Shown: positions 14,961 through 22,649 of the stretch, in pieces
Layout: each line of letters starts with the position of its first letter
Position numbering within the stretch: the stretch's first letter is position 1
DNA from: a virus
Reading direction: 5' to 3' (one strand)
Virus record (IMG/VR): IMGVR_UViG_3300046474_000370
Location: 37,111 to 101,110 of that record
DNA: 64,000 nucleotides
Translations under genes and position numbers: made by a program
The notes under the pieces: generated by a model
What the model was told of the DNA's origin: nothing
The model's input: only the letters and a program-made list of their open reading frames with translations
Database searches by the model: none

Positions 14961-15916
14961 GCGACACGATCGACTTCGCGGCGTACATGGAGGAGCCCGA
15001 GGGGCACAAGATCCGCCCGGCGTCGGACTGGCTGCACGACACGGTGGCCACGTTCTACCCGCCGCACGACGCGGCGGTGTTGCCGGGGCCATTGTGGCGC
15101 AAGGCGCACGAGAAGATCAAGTTCCGCCCCGGCGAGGTGTCGCTGTGGGCCGGCGTGAACGGCCACGGCAAGAGCATGTTGCTGTCGCAGGTGGTGCTTG
15201 ACCTGTGCTACCAGGCCGAGCGCGTGATGGTGGCGTCGTTCGAGATGAAGCCGGGGCGCCAGATGCACCGGATGAGCCGGCAGGCGGCCGGGCTGCGCCT
15301 GCCGTCGCATGAATTCCTGGAGGTGTTCCACCAGTGGACCGATGAACGGCTGTGGATGTACGACCACGTCGGCGCGGTCGAGTGGCGCAAGGTGATCGCC
15401 GTGATGCGCTACGCGGTGGTGCAGTTCGGGGTGACGCAGTTCGTGATCGACAGCCTGATGAAGTGCGTGAAAGGCGAGGACGACTACAACGCGCAGAAGG
15501 ATTTCGTCAACGAGCTGTGCGCGTTCGCGCAGGCGCATGGCGTGCATGTGCATCTGGTGCATCACGTCAGGAAGGGCGAGAGCGAGGGGAAGGCGCCGGG
15601 GAAGATGGACATCAAGGGCGCCGGCGCCATCACCGACCAGGTGGACAACGTGTTCATCGTGTGGCGCAACAAGCTGGCCGAGCAGGACAGGAGCGGCGAG
15701 CCGACCTGCGTGCTGGCGTGCGAGAAGCAGCGCAACGGCGAGTACGAGGGCAAGCTCGGGCTCTGGTTCGACCTCGACTCGCAGCAGTATCTGGAAGCGC
15801 GCGACGAGCAGGCGGCGCGCTACGGCATTGCCGGCGACGGCGGCATCAAGGGCTACGCGCTGCCGGTGCGCGTGGCGCATCCAGCATCAACCAACCACCC
15901 AAGGGGGACCGCATGA
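14948..15916 (+). CDS. DnaB/Twinkle-like replicative helicase
   Basis: The 322-aa protein is a RecA-fold helicase of the DnaB/T7 gp4 group, which unwinds DNA ahead of the fork. Motifs: Walker A AGVNGHGKS (residues 68-76), ASFEMKPGRQ (motif H1a-like, about 93-102), Walker B QFVIDSL (about 164-170), and HVHLVHHVRK (about 199-208) with the DIKGAGAITDQVD stretch typical of this family. There is no DnaB N-terminal domain or primase, so it is a minimal helicase core. It directly follows the initiator module. Confidence 0.88.
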   Translation: MQLVSDTIDFAAYMEEPEGHKIRPASDWLHDTVATFYPPHDAAVLPGPLWRKAHEKIKFRPGEVSLWAGVNGHGKSMLLSQVVLDLCYQAERVMVASFEMKPGRQMHRMSRQAAGLRLPSHEFLEVFHQWTDERLWMYDHVGAVEWRKVIAVMRYAVVQFGVTQFVIDSLMKCVKGEDDYNAQKDFVNELCAFAQAHGVHVHLVHHVRKGESEGKAPGKMDIKGAGAITDQVDNVFIVWRNKLAEQDRSGEPTCVLACEKQRNGEYEGKLGLWFDLDSQQYLEARDEQAARYGIAGDGGIKGYALPVRVAHPASTNHPRGTA

Positions 15917-16524
15917 AAACCGAAATCATCGCCATCACCGACAGTTCCGGCTCGATGGACACGATCAAAAGCGCCGTGATCGGCGGCTTTAACAGCTTCG
16001 TGCAGGAGCAGCGCCAGGTGGCGGGCGAGGCGCGCATGACGCATGTGACCTTCAACGAGGAGCACAAGCTGCTGTACCAGGCGATCGCGCTGGCGCAGGT
16101 GCCGCTGCTGGACGCGGACAGCTACCAGACCAGCGGCTGCACTGCGCTGTTCGATACGCTGGGCGACACGCTGGAGACGCAGGGCAAGCGCATCGCCGAG
16201 GAAGGTTGGGCCGATCAGGTGATCGTCGAGATCATCACGGACGGGCTCGAGAACGCCAGCCGGCGCTACAAGCGCGAGCAGATCCGCAGCATGATCGAGC
16301 ACGCGCAGCGGCACGGCTGGCATTTCGTGTTCCTGGCGGCGAATCAGGACGCCTTCGCGGCGGCGGCCTCGTACGGGATTTCGGCCGCCACCACGGCCAA
16401 CTTCACCGCCTCGGCGGCCGGCGCGACCCAGGCGTACGGCACGATCGGGGCGATGACGCGCGCATTGCGCAGCGCGCCGGGCGACGAGCAGGCGCTGGCG
16501 GCTGCCGTGTTGGGGGGGCTGTGA
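15913..16524 (+). CDS. VWA-domain protein with intact metal-binding site
   Basis: The 203-aa protein is a single von Willebrand factor A domain. The metal-site motif DSSGSM (residues 10-15) is complete, with the Thr in TSGCTALFD (about 74-82) and the Asp of EIITDGLENAS (about 104-114), so it should bind Mg2+/Mn2+. It resembles TerY-like cytoplasmic VWA proteins. The last about 50 residues are Ala/Thr-rich. Its ATG overlaps the helicase stop by 4 bp, an odd partner for a replication gene. Role unknown; a chaperone or complex-assembly role is inferred from the fold. Confidence 0.85.
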   Translation: MKTEIIAITDSSGSMDTIKSAVIGGFNSFVQEQRQVAGEARMTHVTFNEEHKLLYQAIALAQVPLLDADSYQTSGCTALFDTLGDTLETQGKRIAEEGWADQVIVEIITDGLENASRRYKREQIRSMIEHAQRHGWHFVFLAANQDAFAAAASYGISAATTANFTASAAGATQAYGTIGAMTRALRSAPGDEQALAAAVLGGL

Positions 16525-16525
16525 T

Positions 16526-16792
16526 ATGGCCTGGCTGCGCGCGATCTTTAGTTTGACGAGCCCGAACCGGCAGCGGCGTGAGCGCCACCAACGCATGGAG
16601 TTGGTGCGCCAGCGGCTCGAACAGGGGCAGCGCTTCGCGCGAGTGCGCGCTGCGCGGGTGCGGGCCGCGAACCGGCCGCTGTGGCTGGCCGTGGCGGGGC
16701 CGGCGGCGCCGCAGGGCTGCATGCCGACGTCGGTGGCCGGCGCCTGCGGCTGGGTGTGCGGCGGCGCCGGCGGCGGCCGGGGGGCCGAGTGA
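16526..16792 (+). CDS. hypothetical basic protein
   Basis: An 88-aa protein with an Arg-rich N-terminal helix (about residues 12-50) and a Gly/Ala/Cys-rich end. It lies between the VWA and nuclease genes with the stop overlapping the GTG start of the next gene. No family recognised. Confidence 0.5.
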   Translation: MAWLRAIFSLTSPNRQRRERHQRMELVRQRLEQGQRFARVRAARVRAANRPLWLAVAGPAAPQGCMPTSVAGACGWVCGGAGGGRGAE

Positions 16793-17097
16793 GGCGCCAC
16801 GCCAAGGTGGATGCGAACCAGGGCTTGATCGTGGCCGCCTTGCGCGCGCTCGGCTGCTTCGTGCAGTCGCTCGCGATGGTCGGGCACGGCGTGCCTGACC
16901 TGCTGTGCGGATGCCGGGGACGCTGGTTCGTGCTGGAGATTAAGGACGGCGCCAAACCGCGCTCGGCGCAGGCGCTCACGCCGGATGAAGCGAAGTGGCA
17001 CGAGGCCGCGGCGCGCTGCGCGCCGGTGCATGTGGTGGCGACGGTCGAGCAGGCGCTGGCCGCGGTAGCAGGACAACAGGAGAACCAACATGCATGA
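16789..17097 (+). CDS. VRR-NUC-like nuclease
   Basis: The 102-aa product matches small phage VRR-NUC nucleases of the PD-(D/E)xK superfamily: VDANQGLIVAALRALGCFV (about residues 8-26), GHGVPDLLCG (about 32-41, metal-binding Asp) and WFVLEIKDG (about 46-54, catalytic E-x-K). Such proteins are structure-specific nucleases in DNA repair or packaging. The GTG start at 16789 overlaps the previous stop; it is the only start that gives a complete domain. Confidence 0.8.
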   Translation: MRRHAKVDANQGLIVAALRALGCFVQSLAMVGHGVPDLLCGCRGRWFVLEIKDGAKPRSAQALTPDEAKWHEAAARCAPVHVVATVEQALAAVAGQQENQHA

Positions 17098-17296
17098 CAC
17101 ATTGACCCAAGAGCAGCAGGCCGCCTATGCCCGCTATTACCTGATCCTGCGCGATGCGGCGACGGAAGCCGACAACCGGGTGGCCGCCGTGTTCGATGCG
17201 CAGGTCGAGGCGCTGGAACGGCAGGGCGAGGTGGACCAGAGCCCGGCCGCGTTCGACCAGCTGATGGCGGCGGTGGCCGGCGTGCTGGGCTACTGA
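17090..17296 (+). CDS. hypothetical small helical protein
   Basis: A 68-aa acidic, helical protein (QQAAYARYYLILRDAATEAD). It overlaps the nuclease gene by 8 bp and is 1 bp from the zinc-protein gene, so it is in the early rightward operon. Function unknown. Confidence 0.6.
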   Translation: MHDTLTQEQQAAYARYYLILRDAATEADNRVAAVFDAQVEALERQGEVDQSPAAFDQLMAAVAGVLGY

Positions 17297-17297
17297 C

Positions 17298-17795
17298 ATG
17301 GGCCTGGTGCAGCGATATGCCCATGCGGCCGGCTCGGGCAACCTGAAAAACGACGCGCTGCACCACGCTCCCGATGTGCTGGCGGCGGTGGCGCTGTCGT
17401 CGGACTATGGCGGAATGCTGTTCCGGGCGAAGTACCAGAACGACTTGGCGGCCTATCAGCGCCTACTGCACCACTGGACCTGGATCGTGTCGTGCAAAGC
17501 CTTGCGGCGCAGCTGGCCGGAACACATCCCGATCAACAAGGTCGCGTTGATCTCGTTGAACCGCTGGATCAGCAACGTGTGCCCGGCCTGCACCGGGCGC
17601 CGGCTGGAGACCATCTTTAACACCCCGCACCTGTCGGACAAGGCCTGCCGGTTGTGCGACGGCAGCGGCGAGGCGCCGCTGCGCGTCGACGAGCGCTGGC
17701 GCGACTATGTGCTGGACATGATCGAGGAGCTGACCGCCGACGAGTACAAGGCGGCGGCGCGCGCGGCCAAGAAGCTGGGGAGGGACGCGGGATGA
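17298..17795 (+). CDS. zinc-binding protein, candidate late antiterminator (Q-like)
   Basis: The 165-aa protein has two paired-Cys motifs, CPACTG (about residues 94-99) and CRLCDGSG (about 116-123), the DnaJ-type zinc signature found in phage Q antiterminators, in a mostly helical protein. It is the next-to-last gene of the early rightward operon, just before a strong promoter with a short terminated leader, where Q sits in lambdoid phages. The Q role is inferred from motif and position; the sequence similarity itself is not decisive. Confidence 0.65.
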   Translation: MGLVQRYAHAAGSGNLKNDALHHAPDVLAAVALSSDYGGMLFRAKYQNDLAAYQRLLHHWTWIVSCKALRRSWPEHIPINKVALISLNRWISNVCPACTGRRLETIFNTPHLSDKACRLCDGSGEAPLRVDERWRDYVLDMIEELTADEYKAAARAAKKLGRDAG

Positions 17796-18307
17796 TGAGC
17801 CGGCGCCGCTTCGATGCGATCTACGACGGCCTGAATGGCGCCGCCCAAAAGGTGTATGCGGCAGTGCCGATCGCCGAGCGCTGGACCATCACGCAGGTGA
17901 TGGGCGAGCTGCAGCGGCGTGGCCTGAGCCACGAGTACCGGACGGTGCAGGGCTGCTTGGTGCTGCTGACCGATCATGGGCTGGTGCGCGAGCCCACCAA
18001 GGGGCGGTACTGCCGCGAGGCGGTGCGCGAACTGTCGATTGTCGAACCCGATCAACCTATCAAGGAACCACCAATGCCCACTCCCGCCGCCTCGCCCGCC
18101 GCCGTGGTCCCGAGCGGCGCCGCCGCCACCCCGGTTGACAAGCTGGGGGCGCTGGCCGCCCGCGTAACGCAGATGGCCGGAATGCTCAAGGAACTGGCCG
18201 GCGAAATCAGCGACGCCGCGATCGAGGTGCAGGCGCAGATCGAGACGACCGACGAGGGCATGACCAAGCTGAAGCAGCTGCAGGCGCTGCTCAAGAGCCT
18301 GGGCTGA
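17792..18307 (+). CDS. winged-helix protein with C-terminal coiled coil
   Basis: The 171-aa protein starts with a winged-helix fold (ERWTITQVMGELQRRGLSHEYRTVQGCLVLL, about residues 28-58, key parts ITQVMGEL and RTVQGCLVLL), then a basic wing, a Pro/Ala linker (about 90-118) and a helical coiled coil (about 120-170). It may be a DNA-binding regulator of late functions. It overlaps the zinc-protein gene by 4 bp (ATGATG). Confidence 0.7.
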   Translation: MMSRRRFDAIYDGLNGAAQKVYAAVPIAERWTITQVMGELQRRGLSHEYRTVQGCLVLLTDHGLVREPTKGRYCREAVRELSIVEPDQPIKEPPMPTPAASPAAVVPSGAAATPVDKLGALAARVTQMAGMLKELAGEISDAAIEVQAQIETTDEGMTKLKQLQALLKSLG

Positions 18308-18422
18308 GCCAAACGCCCCCCCACGGACTGACCAACCCAGTGGAAGGAGATGGCGCGCCAGTCAGGCGTGTTGGGGAAGGCGCTCGCCGCCTTGCCGGTG
18401 GGCGCCGACCGTTAAATATTTC

Positions 18423-18451
18423 TTGCCACGCGTAATTACGTCGGCTATATT
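18423..18451 (+). promoter_or_regulatory. strong sigma70-type promoter, candidate late promoter
   Basis: TTGCCA (18423-18428) and TATATT (18446-18451) with a 17-bp spacer in an AT-rich pocket of otherwise GC-rich DNA. It lies just after the candidate Q gene and reads toward the late genes. Confidence 0.75.
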
Positions 18452-18457
18452 GTTGGG

Positions 18458-18619
18458 ACTGCATGGTCCATTCAGTTGTTGTGGAAGGTACGGGCTGTTT
18501 CGACCTGCATAATCCGGCGTAGCACCCCAGGAAACGTGCTGGGTACGTGCGCCCGGATTCTGGCTCACCGCGCAGATAGCGCGGGAGCCCGCCAAGCCAC
18601 CCATCGCGGTGGCTTTTTG
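18458..18619 (+). ncRNA. candidate short terminated leader RNA (6S-like late leader)
   Basis: From the predicted start about 7 bp after TATATT to the terminator gives an RNA of about 160 nt with no convincing ORF. It contains a hairpin-forming stretch (AGCACCCCAG...CTGGG) at about 18520-18550. In lambda, pR' makes a 194-nt 6S RNA of this kind unless Q lets polymerase pass. The rest of the 18308-18648 gap holds nothing else that I recognise. Confidence 0.55.
18595..18619 (+). terminator. terminator ending the late leader
   Basis: AGCCACC/GGTGGCT stem with a CATCGC-type loop followed by TTTTTGTTTTT. It stands 30 bp before the first small late gene. Confidence 0.85.
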
Positions 18620-18648
18620 TTTTTCCGATCCCATCAGAAGGGGCCGCC

Positions 18649-18819
18649 ATGCCGACCACGCATCCGAGCAAGGAGCAGGTACGCGACTGGCTGCGCCTGC
18701 GCCGTACCCTGGCTTATCCCGCACCGCCGCCATCGCCGGAACAGATCCGCCGCGAGCTGGGCTGGGACTTGATCCGGGCTGAACAAGATGCAATGGCGCG
18801 CGCACTGGCTGCTCTTTGA
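18649..18819 (+). CDS. small hypothetical protein, paralogue of the 25183-25335 gene
   Basis: A 56-aa protein with an AGAAGGGG Shine-Dalgarno-like tract before the ATG. It reads VRDWLRLRRTLAYPAPPPSP then EQIRRELGWDLI. The minus-strand gene at 25183-25335 shares VRDxLxxRR, the Pro-rich middle and the IRR(E/Q)LGW motif, so the two are paralogues. The IRRELGW part looks like a short DNA-binding helix, but no function is known. Confidence 0.65.
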   Translation: MPTTHPSKEQVRDWLRLRRTLAYPAPPPSPEQIRRELGWDLIRAEQDAMARALAAL

Positions 18820-18958
18820 GCAACGCGTGCGCGCGCTCGATGAGGCGCTGGCCGGCCTCGAGCCCGAGGCCCCGCCCTCGCTACAGGATGTGGTCGACCA
18901 GCTCGATGGGTTGCGCTGGTCGCTGGCCGTGCTCCAGTGGGAGCATGGCGATGATTGA
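18788..18958 (+). CDS. small hypothetical protein
   Basis: A 56-aa acidic, helical protein (LDEALAGLEPEAPPSLQDVV). Its start overlaps the preceding gene by 32 bp in another frame. It keeps the GC-rich codon pattern of the neighbours. No family recognised. Confidence 0.5.
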   Translation: MQWRAHWLLFEQRVRALDEALAGLEPEAPPSLQDVVDQLDGLRWSLAVLQWEHGDD

Positions 18959-18991
18959 ATGCAGGGGCGCAAGACTGTAAGACAACACCCC

Positions 18992-18997
18992 TATAAT
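18992..18997 (+). promoter_or_regulatory. perfect -10 box before the 19028 gene
   Basis: TATAAT lies 31 bp before the ATG of the 19028-19273 gene. No good -35 is seen at 16-18 bp, so it is either an activator-dependent promoter or chance. A TAGGAGAGC ribosome site precedes the gene. Confidence 0.35.
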
Positions 18998-19027
18998 CGC
19001 CCGCGTGGGCATTTATAGGAGAGCAGC

Positions 19028-19273
19028 ATGGATGACAAGATGACGGCGGTCCGCGCCAAGATGGTGTGCAATAACCTGGGCACCAGCAGCAGCGGCGCCG
19101 TGACCAAGGTGCAGCTCGGGTGCGTGTACTCGACCACCGGCGAGAATGCCAGCTTCACCAAGTACACCCCGTGGGGCGCGTGCGAAATGGGGATTGATGC
19201 GGACGCCCCGGCGGCGAGCTTCTTCCAGCCGGGGAAAAGGTATTACGTGACGTTTACGGAGGCGCCGGACTAG
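19028..19273 (+). CDS. small conserved phage protein of unknown function
   Basis: The 81-aa protein is beta-rich with the motifs VQLGCVYSTTGENASFTKYTP and FFQPGKRYYVTFTEAPD. The ending GK.YYV.FTEAP recurs in many temperate phage proteins with no known function. It has a good ribosome site (TAGGAGAGCAGC) and a perfect -10 upstream, so it may be expressed on its own. It is convergent with the minus-strand cluster that follows. Confidence 0.7.
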   Translation: MDDKMTAVRAKMVCNNLGTSSSGAVTKVQLGCVYSTTGENASFTKYTPWGACEMGIDADAPAASFFQPGKRYYVTFTEAPD

Positions 19274-19285
19274 GCCGGCGGTTGG

Positions 19286-19549
19286 TTAGATGTCGTACTG
19301 CTCGTGGACCACGAGCACGCCTTGGTCATCATGGTAGGGGTTCGACAGGATCGTGCAGGTGTTGCAGAACATGCCGCCAGGCGGCCCGTCGTAGTAGAAG
19401 CGGCTGGCGATTTCGTCGCGCAGCCGCTCGTTGGTCGGGATGACCTCGCCGGCGCCCTCCAGCGCCTTGACCGTGAAGTAGGTGTCGCGCCCGCTGTCGT
19501 CGGTCGGGAGGACGCCGATCTGCGTGAGGTTGAAACCCATCGTGGTCAT
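19286..19549 (-). CDS. hypothetical phage protein with CxxC
   Basis: An 87-aa protein, beta-rich, with the motif MFCNTCTILSNPYHDDQG near the C-terminus (a single CxxC). It is the last gene of a minus-strand cluster and overlaps the upstream gene by 4 bp. The start MTTMGFNLTQIGVLP is chosen because of this overlap. Confidence 0.65.
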   Translation of the reverse strand: MTTMGFNLTQIGVLPTDDSGRDTYFTVKALEGAGEVIPTNERLRDEIASRFYYDGPPGGMFCNTCTILSNPYHDDQGVLVVHEQYDI

Positions 19550-20151
19550 GCGTGGCCTCGTTTGGTGGGCGCGCGCCAGGCCTCGACCACGGCGCGCGCG
19601 CGCTGTTTGATGGCGCCGAGCACTTCCTCCTCGCATGGGTCAGGGCTGATCCAGCCGCTGTCGTACAGGGCGCACAGCGCGCCCATTGGCGAGTCGGCCG
19701 GCGGTTGGACGCTGCCGAAGGGCACAGGCAGTGCGCACAGCTGCGCCCGGTTCAGCAAGGCGGTGGCGAGCGTGCTGTCGGTTTCCGGGGCGAGCAGTTC
19801 CATATACAGGCCGGCGCTGCTGGCCGTGACGCGCAGGTCGAGCGGTTCGTCGTCGCCGCCGGTGCGGTCGATGTCGATCGCGTTATAGCGCAGCTCGACA
19901 CCATCGGGCATCGCGACCCAGCTGATGCCGTTGTCGACCGACAGGTGCGGGTGCGCCGTGTCCTCGGGCTCGTCGGTCAGCGCGGCGTACACGAGCAGCA
20001 GCCCTTTGATTGCGGCGAGCAGCAGGGACGGGTCGTCCAGGGCGCGCCCGTAGCGGTGAGCCAGGTCCTCGGACAGTGCGAGGCATTGGGCTAGTTCCTC
20101 CTTCATGCGCTGGCGTTGTGCAGGGGTCGGGGGGTGGTCCTTGGTGGGCAT
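19546..20151 (-). CDS. hypothetical phage protein
   Basis: The 201-aa product has a helical N-terminus (about residues 8-60), a beta-rich centre (LSVDNGISWVAMPDGVELRY) and a C-terminal helical part. It contains no metal-ligand or nucleotide motifs. Overlaps the downstream gene by 4 bp. Function unknown. Confidence 0.65.
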   Translation of the reverse strand: MPTKDHPPTPAQRQRMKEELAQCLALSEDLAHRYGRALDDPSLLLAAIKGLLLVYAALTDEPEDTAHPHLSVDNGISWVAMPDGVELRYNAIDIDRTGGDDEPLDLRVTASSAGLYMELLAPETDSTLATALLNRAQLCALPVPFGSVQPPADSPMGALCALYDSGWISPDPCEEEVLGAIKQRARAVVEAWRAPTKRGHA

Positions 20152-20152
20152 G

Positions 20153-20410
20153 TCAGTTCTCCTCGGTGGATTGGGTGCGCGGGATGGTGCGCAGCGTCGG
20201 GTGCAGGTCGTTCAGCAGCAGGTACAGAACGAACGTCTCCAGCGGCATCGGGCGGGCGCTGGGCGCCTCGCTCTCGAACTCGTTCCAGCGCTTGCGGCCG
20301 CGCCGGTAAATGGTGGCGGCGGCCTGCTCCTGGGTGTGGCCGACAGTCAGCCGCGCCCGCTTGGTTTCGGCGGGCGGCGGCGGGCGGGTGATGTCAAAGG
20401 GCGGGTGCAT
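20153..20410 (-). CDS. phage-type HTH transcriptional regulator
   Basis: An 85-aa protein with an XRE-like helix-turn-helix: LTVGHTQEQAAATIYRRGRKRWNEFES (about residues 20-47; key parts HTQEQAAATI and KRWNEFES) followed by RPMPLETFVLYLLLNDLHP. This pattern is seen in small phage regulators. It lies in the minus-strand cluster and overlaps the upstream gene by 17 bp. Confidence 0.65.
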   Translation of the reverse strand: MHPPFDITRPPPPAETKRARLTVGHTQEQAAATIYRRGRKRWNEFESEAPSARPMPLETFVLYLLLNDLHPTLRTIPRTQSTEEN

Positions 20411-21212
20411 CGGCGGGGGACTCGGTACTGGTGGCGCGCAGGGCGATCAAGAAGCCCTCGATATCGGTTTCGGCACTGGTGCAGGCACGGCGATAAGTGT
20501 CCAGCGTCTCGGGCTGAAACCGGCGCGCGCTCATCAAGTCGCGCTTGAGGCGCCGGAGCAGTCCTACAGCTTCGTTCTGCTCGGGTTCCTGCACAGCTGC
20601 TTCATAGCGAGCAACGGCGACGCGCAGCTTGGCGATGCGGGCCGGGATTGCGCCAGGTAGGTTGAGGCCTGCTAAGCCTTCCAGCACATCATTGGCGCGA
20701 TGGACGACTTGCGGCAGTACCGCTCCCGGTGGGGCGCAGCTCAGCCCCTTTTCCAAAGCTGCCGCGACCGCATTGTGGACGCGCGCGTCAATGGTGTCGT
20801 AGATGCTCTTGCGGATGATCTTGGCCTGCTTGCTGGCCCGACCAAGCGTGGACAGGCGTTCCAGGTCCTCGCGGAAGTCGGCATGGTCGCGGATGCTGTC
20901 GGTTGCCGGCGTGGTGGCCAGCACCAGGGCGTTGACGATCAGATCGGCGCGGCGCAGCGCGTCGGCACGCAGTTCGGCATCGCGTTCCGGTCCGCCGTAG
21001 CCTGCGCTCCAGTGGATGCGCGCACCCAGCGGCTCGATGGCGACGAAGGGGCAGTATTGGTGCCGCCCGCTTTCGTAGTACACCAGGCGCAGGGCGCCGC
21101 GCTGCTCGATCTCGCGGTATTCGATACCGGGCCCGGTGGGCGGGTTGGCCTGTTCCGCGGTGGTCAGCGGGCGGTAGGTGCCGTCGGGGTTCTGGATTTC
21201 TCGGGTTGTCAT
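20394..21212 (-). CDS. hypothetical phage protein
   Basis: The 272-aa protein begins MTTREIQNPDGTYRPLTTAE, has a beta-rich N-terminal third that includes a RLVYYESGRHQYCPFVAIEP stretch and a long helical C-terminal part (about residues 100-260). No domain is recognised. A start 13 codons upstream is possible but has no ribosome site. Confidence 0.6.
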   Translation of the reverse strand: MTTREIQNPDGTYRPLTTAEQANPPTGPGIEYREIEQRGALRLVYYESGRHQYCPFVAIEPLGARIHWSAGYGGPERDAELRADALRRADLIVNALVLATTPATDSIRDHADFREDLERLSTLGRASKQAKIIRKSIYDTIDARVHNAVAAALEKGLSCAPPGAVLPQVVHRANDVLEGLAGLNLPGAIPARIAKLRVAVARYEAAVQEPEQNEAVGLLRRLKRDLMSARRFQPETLDTYRRACTSAETDIEGFLIALRATSTESPADAPAL

Positions 21213-21247
21213 GGGATGCGTCCTTTGCGTGAGTGGATGGGATGCGC

Positions 21248-21748
21248 TCAAAGCTGGCCGTGTTCGGCGAACGAATGGACGTCGTTGACCGTGACCACGA
21301 AATGGTCGAGCACGCGAATGTTGAACAGGTCAAGGGCCTGCTTTAGCGTATTGGTGAGGCGCAGGTCGGCATCGCTTGGGTCGGATGTGCCGGACGGGTG
21401 GTTGTGGGCGACCATGATGGCAGCGGCATTCCATTGCAGCGCGAGTTTGGCAACCTCACGCGGGTAAACGTGGACTTCCGACAGCGTGCCACGGGCTATC
21501 TCTTGCTCATGGAGCAGGCGGTTCTTCACATCAAACAACAGCACCCAAAATACCTCGTGCTCCAGCGGCGCCAGCTTGAGGCGCAAGTAGGCCTTGACGA
21601 CCTCCGGCTTGCCCATCGTCTCGCCGGGTTCGCGGATCGCGCGGATGAGGCGCTGCGCGTCGGCCATGATCGAGTCGGCGGTGAGCGCGTGGAAGCCGGA
21701 CACGTTGTAGGGTGTAAGCGATTCGTTGACTTCGTGGTTCTTTGGCAT
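21248..21748 (-). CDS. RadC-like JAB/MPN-domain protein
   Basis: The 166-aa protein is a RadC-type JAMM domain. The metal-binding motif HNHPSGTSDPSDAD (residues 115-128) is complete (HxH...SxxD), with Glu64 in LEHEVFWVLLFD as the likely general base. Phage and mobile-element RadC proteins are widespread; a repair role has been questioned, and peptidase or nuclease activity is unproven. It is the single recognisable enzyme in this minus-strand cluster. Confidence 0.88.
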   Translation of the reverse strand: MPKNHEVNESLTPYNVSGFHALTADSIMADAQRLIRAIREPGETMGKPEVVKAYLRLKLAPLEHEVFWVLLFDVKNRLLHEQEIARGTLSEVHVYPREVAKLALQWNAAAIMVAHNHPSGTSDPSDADLRLTNTLKQALDLFNIRVLDHFVVTVNDVHSFAEHGQL

Positions 21749-21766
21749 CGTGGGACCTTCCGTGGT

Positions 21767-22144
21767 TCAGGGGTTCCAGCTGAACGAGGCCGGCAGGACT
21801 GCGACGGTCGCGGGCAGCGTGGAGCGTTTCAGTTTTTCCAGTGTGCAGCGCGCGAGCCGGCTCGGGGATGACTGACCGGCCAGCAGGACCGTGCTGGCCG
21901 TGACCGCGCCATTTGGCGCGACCAGACCCAGCCAGACAAACGTGGCGGGCTCGTCGTCGGTGGCGCTCTGGCACGCGTAAATGGTACGCGCAATCACGCG
22001 CTGGTAGTCCGGGGCGAGCGCACGCGCCTGCTCTGGCAGGTTCAGCGTGATGTGGCCTTGCAGCGGCTCGGGGGCGGTGGGCGCCAGGTTGGCGCAGGCC
22101 GGCAGCAACAGCGCCAGGGCGCCAAGGATGGTGCGCGGTTTCAT
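21767..22144 (-). CDS. putative phage-encoded lipoprotein
   Basis: The 125-aa product has a basic start and hydrophobic segment ending LLLPACAN, which fits a lipobox with Cys17 as the lipidation site. The mature part is beta-rich with two further Cys (about residues 58 and 99), perhaps a disulfide. A periplasmic lipoprotein in a prophage accessory block could act in superinfection exclusion, but that is inference. Confidence 0.6.
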   Translation of the reverse strand: MKPRTILGALALLLPACANLAPTAPEPLQGHITLNLPEQARALAPDYQRVIARTIYACQSATDDEPATFVWLGLVAPNGAVTASTVLLAGQSSPSRLARCTLEKLKRSTLPATVAVLPASFSWNP

Positions 22145-22491
22145 TCGGGGGCTCCAGTCGGTTGGATGGGGGGCTCGTCGGTGATGAGCAGTGCTGCGGC
22201 CTCCAGCGGGTCCGGATCGCGCGGGTCGAGCAGGTTGAACGCGGTGGCGGGCGGCGTGGTCTGTGCCTGGTCGCGGTCGAGGTCGCCGGCCAGCGTCGCC
22301 ATCCGGGCGATCTGACGCAGTGCTTGACGCGCGCGCCAGTTGAGGGTGGCGGGGAGCGCGTCGTCGTCCTCGGTGGGCGGTAACGTGATCGGGGGATGGG
22401 CGGGCGCGCTACGTGGCCGGTTCCCCCAGCCGTGCAGGGTCAGGGCCTCGGCAGCTGCGGTGTCGCCGGTGAAGTGCATGGATCGAGTCAT
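22141..22491 (-). CDS. hypothetical phage protein
   Basis: A 116-aa protein, polar and rich in Pro/Asp, with a basic helix NWRARQALRQIARMATLAGD in the middle. A good GAGGAAA ribosome site precedes the ATG. It overlaps the lipoprotein gene by 4 bp and opens the transcription unit left of the 22.6-kb terminator. Confidence 0.6.
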   Translation of the reverse strand: MTRSMHFTGDTAAAEALTLHGWGNRPRSAPAHPPITLPPTEDDDALPATLNWRARQALRQIARMATLAGDLDRDQAQTTPPATAFNLLDPRDPDPLEAAALLITDEPPIQPTGAPE

Positions 22492-22610
22492 GGTTTCCTC
22501 AGAGAATACCGCTCGGCGAGCGGGCTGAGGTCAGGATGTGCCGGAAACGGGGACACGGCAACCGATGAGTGCGGTGCGCGCGATGTGGGTCAAGTGGCGT
22601 GCTGGTGGGC

Positions 22611-22635
22611 AAAAAAAAGCCCGCTCGCGCGGGCT
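22611..22635 (-). terminator. rho-independent terminator in the minus-strand cluster
   Basis: On the minus strand AGCCCGC/GCGGGCT is followed by eight T. It ends the unit formed by genes 22650-25335 and shows that the block at 19.3-22.5 kb needs its own promoter. Confidence 0.88.
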
Positions 22636-22649
22636 GGTGGGGTGTGAGG

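Noticed and set aside
13404-15092. Minus-strand open frame of 562 codons over the HNH and initiator genes
   Set aside because: The plus genes have clear family motifs and coupled starts.
18458-18619. tRNA gene in the late leader
   Set aside because: No cloverleaf with T-loop GTTCRA and CCA-type end could be built; the promoter-terminator reading explains the region better.
18291-18823. Minus-strand ORFs in the leader region (126 and 153 codons)
   Set aside because: They run through the promoter, leader and terminator and have no ribosome site or family features.
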